Assembly: GCF_024498195.1 (NCBI RefSeq)
Contig: NZ_CP101824.1
Location: 1,736,001 to 1,800,000 of the forward strand
DNA from: Halovivax cerinus
Lineage (GTDB): Archaea; Halobacteriota; Halobacteria; Halobacteriales; Natrialbaceae
Direction: 5' to 3'
DNA length: 64,000 nucleotides
Shown here in pieces: positions 55,908-64,000 of this stretch. The position numbers and the translations under genes were made by a program. The stretch's first letter is position 1; each line of letters begins with the position of its first letter. The notes under the pieces were generated by a model. The model searched no databases, had not been told where the DNA came from, and saw nothing but the letters and a program-made list of their open reading frames with translations.

Positions 55908-56554
55908 GTGTACATATTGTTCCTCATGGACGGGCAACAGAGCATATCCACCGGGGTCTCCGAGCATTTGGAAGTGTTGAAACGATATACCTTCTCACAA
56001 GTGACGCCTTCCTAAGTACAGGAGAGGAACTGTCGTCGGATCTTGATCAGTTCGGTTATGAGGTCCATCGGCGAACAATTGATGCCTTTGACCTTCGTGA
56101 TGTAGTAGATACAATTGTGAACATCGCAAAGGAGAATCCGGGCAAAGAGATGTACATCAATATAACGGGAGGTACCAATCTCGTTGCTGGAGGCTCGACG
56201 TCGTCTGCCTTCTTTATCGGTGCCACACCATACTATGTACTGGAACCCCAGAATGGCGAAGAATCTATTGATGATCTCGTGATGCGGCTTCCAACGCCAA
56301 AACAACCCCTCACCTTTGAGATTGACGGACTCCAACGAGAGGTGTTGACAATTGTTGGTCGGTGGGATCAACAAGGCCGTACGGGAGTAATTTACCGGGA
56401 TATCGGGGAGGAACTTGGGGAAACCCCTCAAAAAATCAGCTACCACGTTAATCGACTGGTTGACCATGGACTCCTTGAAACAGAAAATGAAGGTCGCAGC
56501 AAACAGGTATACTTGACAGATATGGGGAGATTATATCTTTCTTGGACAGCTTGA
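55904..56554 (+). CDS. CARF-like (HFX_2341/Csa3-type) domain with C-terminal wHTH
   Basis: The protein is 216 aa. The N-terminal ~125 residues form a Rossmann-like unit opening VHIVPHGRATEHIHRGLRAF and containing YINITGGTNLVAGG (residues 84-97), the glycine-rich loop typical of CARF and the haloarchaeal HFX_2341/DUF6293 group. Residues ~145-216 form a winged helix (LQREVLTIVGRWDQQGRTGV, PQKISYHVNRLVDHGLLE). CARF proteins sense cyclic oligonucleotides or related ligands. Whether this one binds any is unknown. It ends the operon and likely regulates it. Distinct from CRISPR loci, as no repeats or cas genes are here. Confidence 0.7.
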   Translation: MSVHIVPHGRATEHIHRGLRAFGSVETIYLLTSDAFLSTGEELSSDLDQFGYEVHRRTIDAFDLRDVVDTIVNIAKENPGKEMYINITGGTNLVAGGSTSSAFFIGATPYYVLEPQNGEESIDDLVMRLPTPKQPLTFEIDGLQREVLTIVGRWDQQGRTGVIYRDIGEELGETPQKISYHVNRLVDHGLLETENEGRSKQVYLTDMGRLYLSWTA

Positions 56555-56573
56555 CCTGTCTATTCCATACTAA

Positions 56574-56816
56574 TCACCAATACGTCCGGGATTGTGCCTG
56601 CTGGCAATAGGACTCCAGTAACTTTACACCGAGTGCTATACCACCGCCGACACTTGTTTCGATTGGCCCTGCAATCTCGACAGAGAACGTTTTAACGAGC
56701 GTGATCGACTCCAAGGGTCCAACAGAAAGCAGAGTGTCGAACACCATAGTCCACAGTTCTTCACAGAAGTAAATGAGGGCGCTTCCTAATAGAAAATTTT
56801 CACCTTTTCCCTCCAT
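56574..56816 (-). CDS. Hypothetical 80-aa protein
   Basis: Convergent with the CARF-wHTH gene. Begins MEGKGENFLLGSALIYFCEE, with a hydrophobic-aromatic N-terminal third and a second hydrophobic patch (VGGGIALGVKLLESY). It starts at an ATG with GGTAG just upstream on the minus strand. No family recognised. It may be real or a chance frame in A/T-rich DNA. Confidence 0.4.
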   Translation of the reverse strand: MEGKGENFLLGSALIYFCEELWTMVFDTLLSVGPLESITLVKTFSVEIAGPIETSVGGGIALGVKLLESYCQQAQSRTYW

Positions 56817-56857
56817 CTACCAATTCTTCTTCGAAGGATTGGTTGGCTATAGGTTTG

Positions 56858-56961
56858 AACTTTGGAGTCTATTTGTGGACTCCAAAGTTAAGGTGGTCGA
56901 GGTCTATATCTGTATATAAAGAGGCTACCTCGAAATGGGTAATTCTGCAAACTCCAAAGTT
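56858..56961. promoter_or_regulatory. 12-bp inverted repeat plus third copy around the recombinase promoter
   Basis: AACTTTGGAGTC (56858-56869) and GACTCCAAAGTT (56878-56889) form a perfect 12-bp inverted repeat with an 8-base spacer. A third copy AACTCCAAAGTT lies inside the gene at 56950-56961 (11 of 12 match). Between them is a strong TATATAAA (56913-56920), about 15-22 bases before the ATG, implying a leaderless mRNA. The three copies look like autoregulatory operators or recombinase arm/core sites. Confidence 0.7.
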
Positions 56962-57552
56962 CGTGCGAAAGTATGGGTGACACCCGACCAAGTTGAGGCA
57001 CTCCGATCAATATGCTACGTGACTGGCGCGGAATACCTCCAACAGCGCAACGAGGCGATCATCGCGTTCATGTACGATACTGGGCTCCGCGTTGGAGAAT
57101 TGGTTCAGGTTGACAAGACATTGCTTCGGAACGGAAACTCGGAACTCTATCTCCCGACAGACATCCAGAAGGATTACCCGAACGAAAACTCGCCTCCACC
57201 AGTGACCCTCTCTCTATCGAAGGACTCGGCGCGATTGCTTTCGGCATATCTCAACTCCCGATGGAAAGACCCGCACGCACTCTATCCGTCTCGATCCTCA
57301 GATCGAATTTCTGAACAGGGCGTTCGAAATATGCTTCACAAAATCGCAGAGGAAGCAGAGGTTCGTCCATACAAGATTGATGGCACCCGAGGTAACGCCA
57401 CTGACGTGACGCCGCACGCACTCCGACATGGCGTTGCCTACAGAATGATGAACGAAGAAGACGAAAACACGCTCTACGACGTCCGAAATAGATTACGTCA
57501 CCGAAGTATTCAGACCACTGAACGGATCTACGACCATATGCTGAAGGTCTGA
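56935..57552 (+). CDS. Compact tyrosine recombinase (catalytic domain only)
   Basis: This 205-aa protein keeps only the catalytic half of the family. TGLRVGELVQVD holds the first Arg, the Lys is probably in DIQKDYP, TPHALRHGVAYRMM gives HxxR, and NRLRHRSIQTTERIYDHML gives the last His and the nucleophile Tyr. The catalytic set is thus complete although the core-binding N-terminal domain is absent. It is flanked by repeated AACTCCAAAGTT sequences, which may be its recognition sites. It is the third recombinase of the island. Confidence 0.88.
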   Translation: MGNSANSKVRAKVWVTPDQVEALRSICYVTGAEYLQQRNEAIIAFMYDTGLRVGELVQVDKTLLRNGNSELYLPTDIQKDYPNENSPPPVTLSLSKDSARLLSAYLNSRWKDPHALYPSRSSDRISEQGVRNMLHKIAEEAEVRPYKIDGTRGNATDVTPHALRHGVAYRMMNEEDENTLYDVRNRLRHRSIQTTERIYDHMLKV

Positions 57553-57692
57553 CTTAGACCAGGGAAGGTAGGAGTATGTTTGCAATCTCTCAGGGTTTTC
57601 GATTGGAACGATTCACTCGAATATGAAGCCACGCAAAGTGGAGATCCAGCGGAACAAACCTATTTACTCGATGATCCGTGAAGTTCAGGCAA

Positions 57693-60600
57693 ATGGTCCC
57701 TGATCAAATTCTCATCTCCCTAGTATACGACATCGGGACTGGTGTCGTTGACCGACTTCGTGATAGTCGTGCCTGCCAGCAAGCTGTAGAGCGCGCAGCT
57801 GAATCGACAGCCGCCGAAGTTGACGGCATCACCAAAGCAGATCTGCTTGATATATTCGGGGCTGAACTTGACGGGGACGCGCTTGCAACCATCGACGTTT
57901 CAGCCACTCGTTCGGATCTCACACACGCTCTAGAGGTACGAGCCAACACTCCCAGAGACATCTCTTATGAGGCTGTTCTCGATTCGTTCCTCCAAGCCGT
58001 CGAGTCGAACTTGATTGAAACCGGTCAGCCCGACGTCGTCTCACGTATCCTCTATGAGTACACGATGGAGACGAACGCGTTGACAGAAACGATCGCAACC
58101 GAAATACAACACCATCACGAACGCTACCACCACGATCTTGAGGCGCTTAGTCGGTGGAGTGACCGACTGGCCCCCGACCCGTCGAGCTACCGACTTCCCG
58201 GGACTGACACACGGGTTGATCTCCCAGGGACCGATGCTATCAACTCCGCTGTTGAATCTGGGGCGAACATCTTAGTCACGGGACCAGCGGGTGTCGGGAA
58301 ATCTGGCGTATTGGCCGAACGCTATCATGAAAAGACAGCGGAGAATCCAGTCTACTTTCTCGACGCCCGGGAGTTTGGTCAATTCGACTCGATTACCGCT
58401 GTAGAGCGCGAGTTGGGCATACAAACCAGTCTCCGTGAAGTATTCGGTGAACTCGCCACCCAGTACGACCGGTGTACGCTCCTAGTTGATCAGCTCGACA
58501 ATGTTCGACCTGAGCCAGTTGCGACCGTCTTCCGAAATCTTTTGCTGGACCTAGCCGAGGTTGACGGACTCACAGTCATTTGTGCCTGCCGACGATGGGA
58601 TCTCGAACAGCCAGCCTATGAACGCTTAGGAGAGGCGGACACGTTCCAGACAGTGACACTAGAGCATCTCGCCGAATCACGAGTCCAGTCCCTCCTTACG
58701 GACATCGGTATTGATAGCGCTGAACAGACAAAGGAAGTCGTAGAATTATGTCAGAGCTTACTGAATCTCTCGCTCCTGGCGGACGTACACGCCTCAGAGG
58801 ATGATTTCGATACGAATGTGCTTTCCTCGCAGGTAGCACTCTGGGACGCTTATCGCGCCTCACTTGACCGGGAAGGAAGTCGAACTAGTGGAGCTGTCCC
58901 CCAGAGCTGGGGGGAAAGTCCTGTCGAACGCGCGGTCGTCCACGCCAGATCGTCGCTACGGGACGGCACAACTACCTTCACGGTAGACGACCGGAACCTA
59001 GGCGACCAGCGCCTAGTCAGCCGTGGAGCAATTAGCGAAGACTGGAAGCGACGCTATCAGTTCCGACATGACCAACTCCAGTCGTACTTCTACGCGTGGG
59101 ACGCCAACGAACGCGGCTGGAGCGTCGAGCAAATCCTCGCGGACGGCGTTGACGAACGCATCGCTGCCGATGTCTTCGACTGGTTGTTACAGTTCTATAG
59201 CGAAGACCCAGCTCGGTGTACATCGTTCGTCCGTGATGGTCTCGGATCGGACTCGCCGCTCGGATTCTACGCTCGCTACGTCCTTGCTGCATCAGCCCGC
59301 GATCTCGGCCCGAACCGCTTGCCCAAAGAAACAGTCGCAGCCATTGTCGATACTCTCCAAACAGATGAGGCACTCGCCCGTGAATTCTACCGTGAACTTG
59401 CCTCACCGGACTGGGCGCGCTACCTTGTCGACGAGCGTCGACTGGTTGACTCCGGACAGTTTGCCGCCAACTATATCACAGGGCTTGCTGACGAACATCC
59501 TGACCTCTTCATTGAAGCACTCGCTGTTGACAAATCACCATCTCAAAGCCACCTTAGAACGTACCTTTCAGTTATCGAAACGCTAGACGAGCAACACCTC
59601 GTGGCGTTCACGAACTACTTCGTTGAACAACTCCCGTCCATAGAACCCGACACGGTTCAGCGGTTAGAACGGGACCTACGCAGTTTGGTCGAAGAGCTGC
59701 TGACGGTCGATCGTGCCGATGCTGCGCAAGAATTGATGGCGATCTTGACTGAACCGACCGGGCGGGAAGCAGAAGAGCGGGAGCTCGCAGGCCACACTAC
59801 TGTCGACGTGACTATCGGGAGCCGGGTGAGGCCACAGGCACTGCAGTCACTATTCGACGAGCTAGGTGAGGCACTGATCGAAACCTGCGGCGCATCTCTC
59901 GTGTCCATCTTGAATAACCACTTACAGAGGTGCTTGGACCACTTGGCGACGGACTACGCTGGCGATATAGCTCCTGAGCGAGCATTACGCAGACAGCCAT
60001 CGCTGGTGTCGACGAATCCGACTCGTATTGAGGTCGTCCTACTTGGAGCACTAGAGTCATCGCTTGAACACCTCCTTACGACCGATCCAACCGCCGCGCG
60101 CGAATACCTTCGGGAGTACCGATCGAAGGGCGGTGTGTTCAGGCGAACCGCACTGGCCGTACTCGCGTCCGCCCCTTACAAGGCCAAAGACCAAGTCCGA
60201 GAAGTCTTGACAGAACCATCGAACCTCGATGATGATGTCATTGCGACCGAGTTCATCACACTCCTCGGCGAAGGGTTCGCCGTATTGTCTGCTGACGAAC
60301 AGGCGACTCTATTGGACCGAATCTTGGCCGGACCCAACGAGGACGCGATTCGAGAGATAGTTAGTGAGCATTCCGATATCGAATCCGATGATGAACTGGA
60401 CCGTGTGGTCCACGTCCGCGCTGAGCGCTGGCAGCTCCGCCGACTCTACCAAGTCCGTGACGAGATCGCAGACCCCTATCGATCCAAGGTCAAACAACTA
60501 ATCGAGCGCCACGGCGACATCGAGTATAGTCCGGGATCGGGCTATCATGTACCGATGTCGATTGGAGACGAACAAGACGAAACGACACTGGACGTTGCCG

Positions 60601-62258
60601 GCCTCGACGCCCAGGCGTTTGTCACAGCATGTATCGAACACGCCAGACAGTACCAGCCCGAAACCGAACAAGATACCTTCACGACCGGGCCGCGGAATCG
60701 ACTCGAAGAGGCGCTTTACGACCGCATTCGTGACACACCAGATACGCACCTTGCTTTCTTCCCACAACTGGTCGAAACGGGAGATGAGGTGTTCGTCGAG
60801 AGGGCCGTCGCAGCACTCCGGTCACTTATTACGAACGTGGACTACGAGGACACGACGATCAATGACTGGCAACCGGTGGTTGAAGGACTGGTCGCGTTTT
60901 GCGCCTCCGATTCGCTCGACACAGCCTGGCCGCGAGACTGTCGACAAAGTGTGGCAGAACTCCTCCACACAATCATCGGTCACGAACGCAGCACACTCCC
61001 CGTTGTTGAGCATCAAACCGACTTGGCAACCGTGCTTGCAGCGCTCCTTGACGACCCAGACCCCGACGGGCCAACCGACACTTGGAACAACCCCATCGGA
61101 AACGAACGCACTGTGTACGTTACCGGGGTTCGCTCAACGGGTGTCGTCGCTACCTCGCACTTCCTTCGCGTACTCGACAAAGAGCCAGATAGCCAGGATC
61201 ATCAAGCCCTGTGGGACCGACTCGCGGAACTCCGATCGGATCCCGCGCGTCCGGTTCGTTTTGCCTTCGGAAAACGACTCACAGGCCTGTACGCTCTGGA
61301 CGAGTCGTTCGTTACGTCTCACCTCGATACGCTACTCCCAGAAGGCGAGGATCGGGAGGCACTCTCACGGTTCACGGCGGTCTGGGAAGGGTATCTCGCA
61401 ACCCAGCGACTCCATCCCGACCTGTTCGCAGCTTTTCGACCGAAGTATAACCACGCCATCGACATCCACAAACGGTCCGTTGAGGACGAAATCGAGGGTC
61501 AAGAAACCAGTGATGATGGAGAATCTGACGCTGAATCAGAGTCGCCCTTAAATGACCTCTACGGCGATTTGGGACCGAGGCCGACTCAAGCAACCTACGA
61601 TGCACGTGCCTTCGAACCACTTTGTGCGCATCTCGCATGCGCATACGCTGGTTCCAGCCTTGACTTAACTGACGGTCTCATCCAAGCTGTTTTGACCATC
61701 GATCCCTCTGACCTATCGGCAGAGGATCCACCCTCCGCAGATCGTGTGTTCGCTAATACGTTCTCCGATCTTCTAGCGAACGCCGGAACCCCTGAATCTG
61801 AAAAACAGTACTGGGAGCAGACAACGGCGTTCTGGACCGATCGCTTGGAAGAGACGAACAACACTGTCCCGACCGCTCTTGGCCAGTATGCGGATGTCTT
61901 GACGAACGCACCACCAACTGCGTCGCTTGACGACGTAGTCGAACTACTCGTTAATACCGCACCAACAATGACAGATTCACTCCGTTTCCGGCGTGTTTTA
62001 GAATTCTTAGCTACTGAAGTCGAAGATGGAGGCGAAACGGCAGCCTGTGATGCGATGACTGTCTTAGACGCACTAGTTGATCACGCCGAACAGTCCTACC
62101 GTTTCACCGCCCCTGACAAGCGCTGGACCGTCGTCACTGAAGCAGCAGCAGCCGGTGATGAACGAGCGCTCCGAAATGCAGAACAGTTCTTCCAGCAAGG
62201 AGAATCAGAGTATGAGCGAGTCATCGAACGCCACAAGACCGACTCTGGGTCTGTCTAG
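57693..62258 (+). CDS. Giant STAND-type P-loop ATPase (possible defence NLR-like protein)
   Basis: This ~1521-aa protein starts at ATG 57693, with GTG 57678 as an alternative. Residues 1-150 are helical with no recognised effector. GPAGVGKSG at residue 197 is Walker A, TLLVDQLDN at about 262-270 is Walker B-like, and CACRRWDLEQP may be sensor 1. From about residue 430 it is composed of long helical repeats of HEAT/ARM type, typical ligand-binding C-termini of STAND proteins. An acidic linker lies near residue 1280. Bacterial and archaeal STANDs (Avs, bNACHT) detect phage proteins. Here the trigger and effector are unknown. It has its own upstream A/T-rich promoter (CCTATTTACTC). Confidence 0.7.
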   Translation: MVPDQILISLVYDIGTGVVDRLRDSRACQQAVERAAESTAAEVDGITKADLLDIFGAELDGDALATIDVSATRSDLTHALEVRANTPRDISYEAVLDSFLQAVESNLIETGQPDVVSRILYEYTMETNALTETIATEIQHHHERYHHDLEALSRWSDRLAPDPSSYRLPGTDTRVDLPGTDAINSAVESGANILVTGPAGVGKSGVLAERYHEKTAENPVYFLDAREFGQFDSITAVERELGIQTSLREVFGELATQYDRCTLLVDQLDNVRPEPVATVFRNLLLDLAEVDGLTVICACRRWDLEQPAYERLGEADTFQTVTLEHLAESRVQSLLTDIGIDSAEQTKEVVELCQSLLNLSLLADVHASEDDFDTNVLSSQVALWDAYRASLDREGSRTSGAVPQSWGESPVERAVVHARSSLRDGTTTFTVDDRNLGDQRLVSRGAISEDWKRRYQFRHDQLQSYFYAWDANERGWSVEQILADGVDERIAADVFDWLLQFYSEDPARCTSFVRDGLGSDSPLGFYARYVLAASARDLGPNRLPKETVAAIVDTLQTDEALAREFYRELASPDWARYLVDERRLVDSGQFAANYITGLADEHPDLFIEALAVDKSPSQSHLRTYLSVIETLDEQHLVAFTNYFVEQLPSIEPDTVQRLERDLRSLVEELLTVDRADAAQELMAILTEPTGREAEERELAGHTTVDVTIGSRVRPQALQSLFDELGEALIETCGASLVSILNNHLQRCLDHLATDYAGDIAPERALRRQPSLVSTNPTRIEVVLLGALESSLEHLLTTDPTAAREYLREYRSKGGVFRRTALAVLASAPYKAKDQVREVLTEPSNLDDDVIATEFITLLGEGFAVLSADEQATLLDRILAGPNEDAIREIVSEHSDIESDDELDRVVHVRAERWQLRRLYQVRDEIADPYRSKVKQLIERHGDIEYSPGSGYHVPMSIGDEQDETTLDVAGLDAQAFVTACIEHARQYQPETEQDTFTTGPRNRLEEALYDRIRDTPDTHLAFFPQLVETGDEVFVERAVAALRSLITNVDYEDTTINDWQPVVEGLVAFCASDSLDTAWPRDCRQSVAELLHTIIGHERSTLPVVEHQTDLATVLAALLDDPDPDGPTDTWNNPIGNERTVYVTGVRSTGVVATSHFLRVLDKEPDSQDHQALWDRLAELRSDPARPVRFAFGKRLTGLYALDESFVTSHLDTLLPEGEDREALSRFTAVWEGYLATQRLHPDLFAAFRPKYNHAIDIHKRSVEDEIEGQETSDDGESDAESESPLNDLYGDLGPRPTQATYDARAFEPLCAHLACAYAGSSLDLTDGLIQAVLTIDPSDLSAEDPPSADRVFANTFSDLLANAGTPESEKQYWEQTTAFWTDRLEETNNTVPTALGQYADVLTNAPPTASLDDVVELLVNTAPTMTDSLRFRRVLEFLATEVEDGGETAACDAMTVLDALVDHAEQSYRFTAPDKRWTVVTEAAAAGDERALRNAEQFFQQGESEYERVIERHKTDSGSV

Positions 62259-62354
62259 CTGGGCCCGAAATCGCTACGTCCCCCAGTTACAAATTCCCTT
62301 CCTCACCAGACCGTTTCACACTCGTGAGAGTGACGCGTTCTACCGATATACCGC

Positions 62355-63086
62355 TCACCCATCGGAGCCACGACGAACCGGCCCAAGTCGCGTGATCTTC
62401 CCGTCCTCAACAAGCCGTTCAAGTCCGTCTCGCCTCGGGAATCCGAAGGTCCCCGTTTCGACAGTTCGCCCAGGGGCAACGCAGCGAAAGTACTTCCCGT
62501 ACGGGTCTTCCGCAAGAATCCGGCGTTGACACCCAGCCAAGTCGAACATACCAAGATCATACGCGCCGTCTCGCTGAGAAATATATGCCGCACCGCTCCG
62601 ATACCCGAGGTGATCCCGGGCTACGAACTCCCCCATTGACTCCACCGGGAACGCGTAATTCTTGAACGTTAATGGGTCACCCACTGCCAACGTGTCATTC
62701 AACGGATCGTACTCACCGAACCGGAACGGGCGCTCTAATTCCGGAAAGAGTGCCTCTCGGGCATCGCGCATCTGATCTCGGTGGTCGGTATGGAACACCC
62801 AGTGAATCACGAATCCCAGACGCAACGCCTCCCGCGTTTTCTCGCGGTACGGTTGATCAGAGCCAGCAACGAATTCGATCCACCAATTCAACCTGTCGCC
62901 AAGCACAAAACAATCCGGGACGCGATCAGCAACCGTTCTTTCGAACCGATACTCCCCTGGAAACCACGGCTCCCGTTCAGCCTTCCGTCGACGATCCAAC
63001 TCTACTTTCGGCCACAAATGCTTCTCCGATTCCTTCCCCGCCGTTCGAAACCGATCGACATCACCCCAAATCTCGAATGAAGTCAT
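62355..63086 (-). CDS. CoiA-like nuclease-fold protein
   Basis: The protein is 243 aa. WPKVELDRRRKAEREPWFPG leads to TVADRVPDCFVLGDRLNWWI then EFVAGSDQPYREKTREALRL. This D58...E71 arrangement with the following IHWVFH resembles the CoiA/PD-(D/E)xK-type nuclease domain of competence-related proteins. It is the last gene of a tightly packed operon and convergent with the STAND gene (about 95 bases between stops). It could process incoming DNA of the element or act in defence. The assignment is by motif only. Confidence 0.5.
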   Translation of the reverse strand: MTSFEIWGDVDRFRTAGKESEKHLWPKVELDRRRKAEREPWFPGEYRFERTVADRVPDCFVLGDRLNWWIEFVAGSDQPYREKTREALRLGFVIHWVFHTDHRDQMRDAREALFPELERPFRFGEYDPLNDTLAVGDPLTFKNYAFPVESMGEFVARDHLGYRSGAAYISQRDGAYDLGMFDLAGCQRRILAEDPYGKYFRCVAPGRTVETGTFGFPRRDGLERLVEDGKITRLGPVRRGSDG

Positions 63087-63093
63087 GCCTCAC

Positions 63094-63285
63094 TCACCTG
63101 CTGACCCTGATACTGTCATCTCTTGTGGGCCGACTCAGCAATGCGGCCGTTCGATCCGTACCCAGCGGCACTGTATCGTTGACCCGCACCCCAGCAACCC
63201 GATCACGAGCCGCCGCTTGCGACCGGCCACGCAGTATATTCACGTCCGGCCTATACACCGCGACTACCGGTGCTACATGAATCAT
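63094..63285 (-). CDS. Small hypothetical protein, operon gene 3
   Basis: The protein is 63 aa. Its ATG at 63285 overlaps the preceding stop in ATGA, and 7 bases separate its stop from the CoiA-like ATG. It starts MIHVAPVVAVYRPDVNILRG with alternating basic and polar residues and has no obvious domain. Its reality rests on the operon packing rather than on sequence similarity. Confidence 0.5.
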   Translation of the reverse strand: MIHVAPVVAVYRPDVNILRGRSQAAARDRVAGVRVNDTVPLGTDRTAALLSRPTRDDSIRVSR

Positions 63286-63527
63286 AGCCTCGCTGTCACC
63301 CGACTCATGCCCAGCGGCCGCACTCTCTGCCGACGAACAGCATCGCCACCCCGAACCCCATCCGACTCCACCATATCACCGTCATCACCTGTGCCATCAG
63401 CATCACCTGCACCGGGCTGGCTCTGTGCTGACTGCGGCGACGAAATTGGGTGGACCTCATCCAAATCCTCACCCGCTTCCAGATCTTCATCGTTACCATT
63501 ACCGTCAGCTTCGTCCGACCTCGTCAT
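63282..63527 (-). CDS. Small acidic hypothetical protein, operon gene 2
   Basis: The protein is 81 aa. Stop-start overlaps of four bases exist at both ends (ATGA with the upstream zinc-finger gene and with the downstream small gene). The N-terminal half is very Asp/Glu/Gly-rich (TRSDEADGNGNDEDLEAGED), the C-terminal half is basic (RRQRVRPLGMSRVTARL). This charge split suggests a DNA- or partner-binding tail. Not recognised. Confidence 0.5.
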   Translation of the reverse strand: MTRSDEADGNGNDEDLEAGEDLDEVHPISSPQSAQSQPGAGDADGTGDDGDMVESDGVRGGDAVRRQRVRPLGMSRVTARL

Positions 63528-63898
63528 GCGAACTCACCTTCCCACACATCGCAAGGCATCGGCTGGTCATCATCGCAAGCAGCCGTCCACGCCTGTAACA
63601 CACGAACGAACACCCCACGAATAGCACACGGTTGTGATGCTAACAGTACTGGCCACGATGATTCGGTTGCCTGCTCACTGTGCGTGCCGATGCGGCCATC
63701 CATCACGAGTTCCCGCACGCCGGCCGTGAAGTACTCTGTCGACTCGTACCGACACTCAGTGCATTTCACGTGCTCTATCTGGAAGGCTGGCTGATCGATC
63801 GACCGGAAAGCGGACGCAACGAAAGAAGCGCCTTCCCGCAGGTTTTCACCGCAGCCTTCACATATCACGGCTCCTTCTCCGATCACAACATATTGCAT
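63524..63898 (-). CDS. Zinc-finger-type hypothetical protein, operon gene 1
   Basis: The protein is 124 aa. ICEGCGENLREGASFVAS gives the first Cys pair and VKCTECRYES the second, separated by ~30 residues as in small zinc-ribbon proteins. A Trp/Cys-containing C-terminal helix (AWTAACDDDQPMPCDVWEGE) follows. Upstream (63899-64000) is an A/T-rich promoter region. It begins a four-gene operon with ATGA overlaps, so is likely expressed with the CoiA-like protein. The function is unknown. Confidence 0.65.
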   Translation of the reverse strand: MQYVVIGEGAVICEGCGENLREGASFVASAFRSIDQPAFQIEHVKCTECRYESTEYFTAGVRELVMDGRIGTHSEQATESSWPVLLASQPCAIRGVFVRVLQAWTAACDDDQPMPCDVWEGEFA

Positions 63899-64000
63899 TT
63901 GTAATACATTTCAATTAATCGATTGTCGATGGGTTTCTGCGTCGTTTGTATTGAGTTGGTTATGGACTCTTTCACAACCCTGTGGATCACCCGATCCGGG

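Noticed and set aside
55904-56554. A CRISPR locus (Csa3-like regulator)
   Set aside because: No direct repeats with spacers and no cas genes were seen anywhere in the window.

Overview
The window is a 64 kb piece of a haloarchaeal (class Halobacteria) genome. By eye, the first ~46 kb is GC-rich with strongly acidic proteins. It carries many twin-arginine (Tat) signal peptides, a thermosome with a GGM tail, a HalOD1-type protein, archaeal-style promoters close to start codons, and an intron-less tRNA-Pro. The genus cannot be fixed from the sequence alone.

Layout. (1) 1-8.1 kb: a surface-sugar cluster with a GT2 dolichyl-phosphate-sugar-synthase-like enzyme, a GT-C (ArnT/PMT-like) membrane transferase, an RGP/UDP-sugar-mutase-like protein, an LPG-synthase-TM (flippase-like) protein, an NDP-sugar epimerase and an orphan Fe3+-type ABC substrate-binding lipoprotein. 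Four of its promoters carry a near-identical DtxR/SirR-type inverted repeat (TTTAGG-N4-CCTAAA), which suggests an iron-repressed glycan and iron regulon. (2) 8.3-28 kb: mostly housekeeping genes (thermosome, ABC exporter, serS, carbonic anhydrase, cold-shock protein, prolyl oligopeptidase, Ski2/Hel308-like helicase, tRNA-Pro). Among them lie a probable halocin C8-like precursor, a persulfide-dioxygenase-like rhodanese/MBL enzyme and an AbrB-type antitoxin whose VapC partner has been cut down to ~22 codons. (3) 28-46 kb: rhomboid protease, FadF/HdrD-like Fe-S protein, a six-repeat Cys-rich secreted protein broken by one frameshift, an R2-like ligand-binding oxidase, leucine-dehydrogenase-family enzyme, FNT channel fused to UspA domains, sugar dehydrogenase and multicopper oxidase. 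Several gene remnants sit between them (acyltransferase, ABC ATPase tail, membrane protein, RHH regulator).

(4) 46.6-64 kb: an integrated, visibly more AT-rich island. It holds three tyrosine recombinases, small wHTH regulators and two apparent defence modules. One is an operon of a single-chain PD-(D/E)xK plus N6-adenine methyltransferase, an unknown 260-aa protein and a CARF-like/wHTH regulator. The other is a ~1520-aa STAND-type ATPase. The island continues off the right edge in a four-gene, stop-start-overlapping operon that ends in a CoiA-like nuclease-fold protein.

Functional reading (inference). The left cluster could make an activated sugar, load it on a polyprenyl lipid, flip it and attach it outside the cell when iron is scarce. 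The right island looks like accumulated mobile DNA carrying anti-virus genes. The most interesting candidates are the iron-box glycan cluster, the RM-CARF operon, the STAND gene, the halocin-like precursor and the Cys-rich SH3-like repeat protein.
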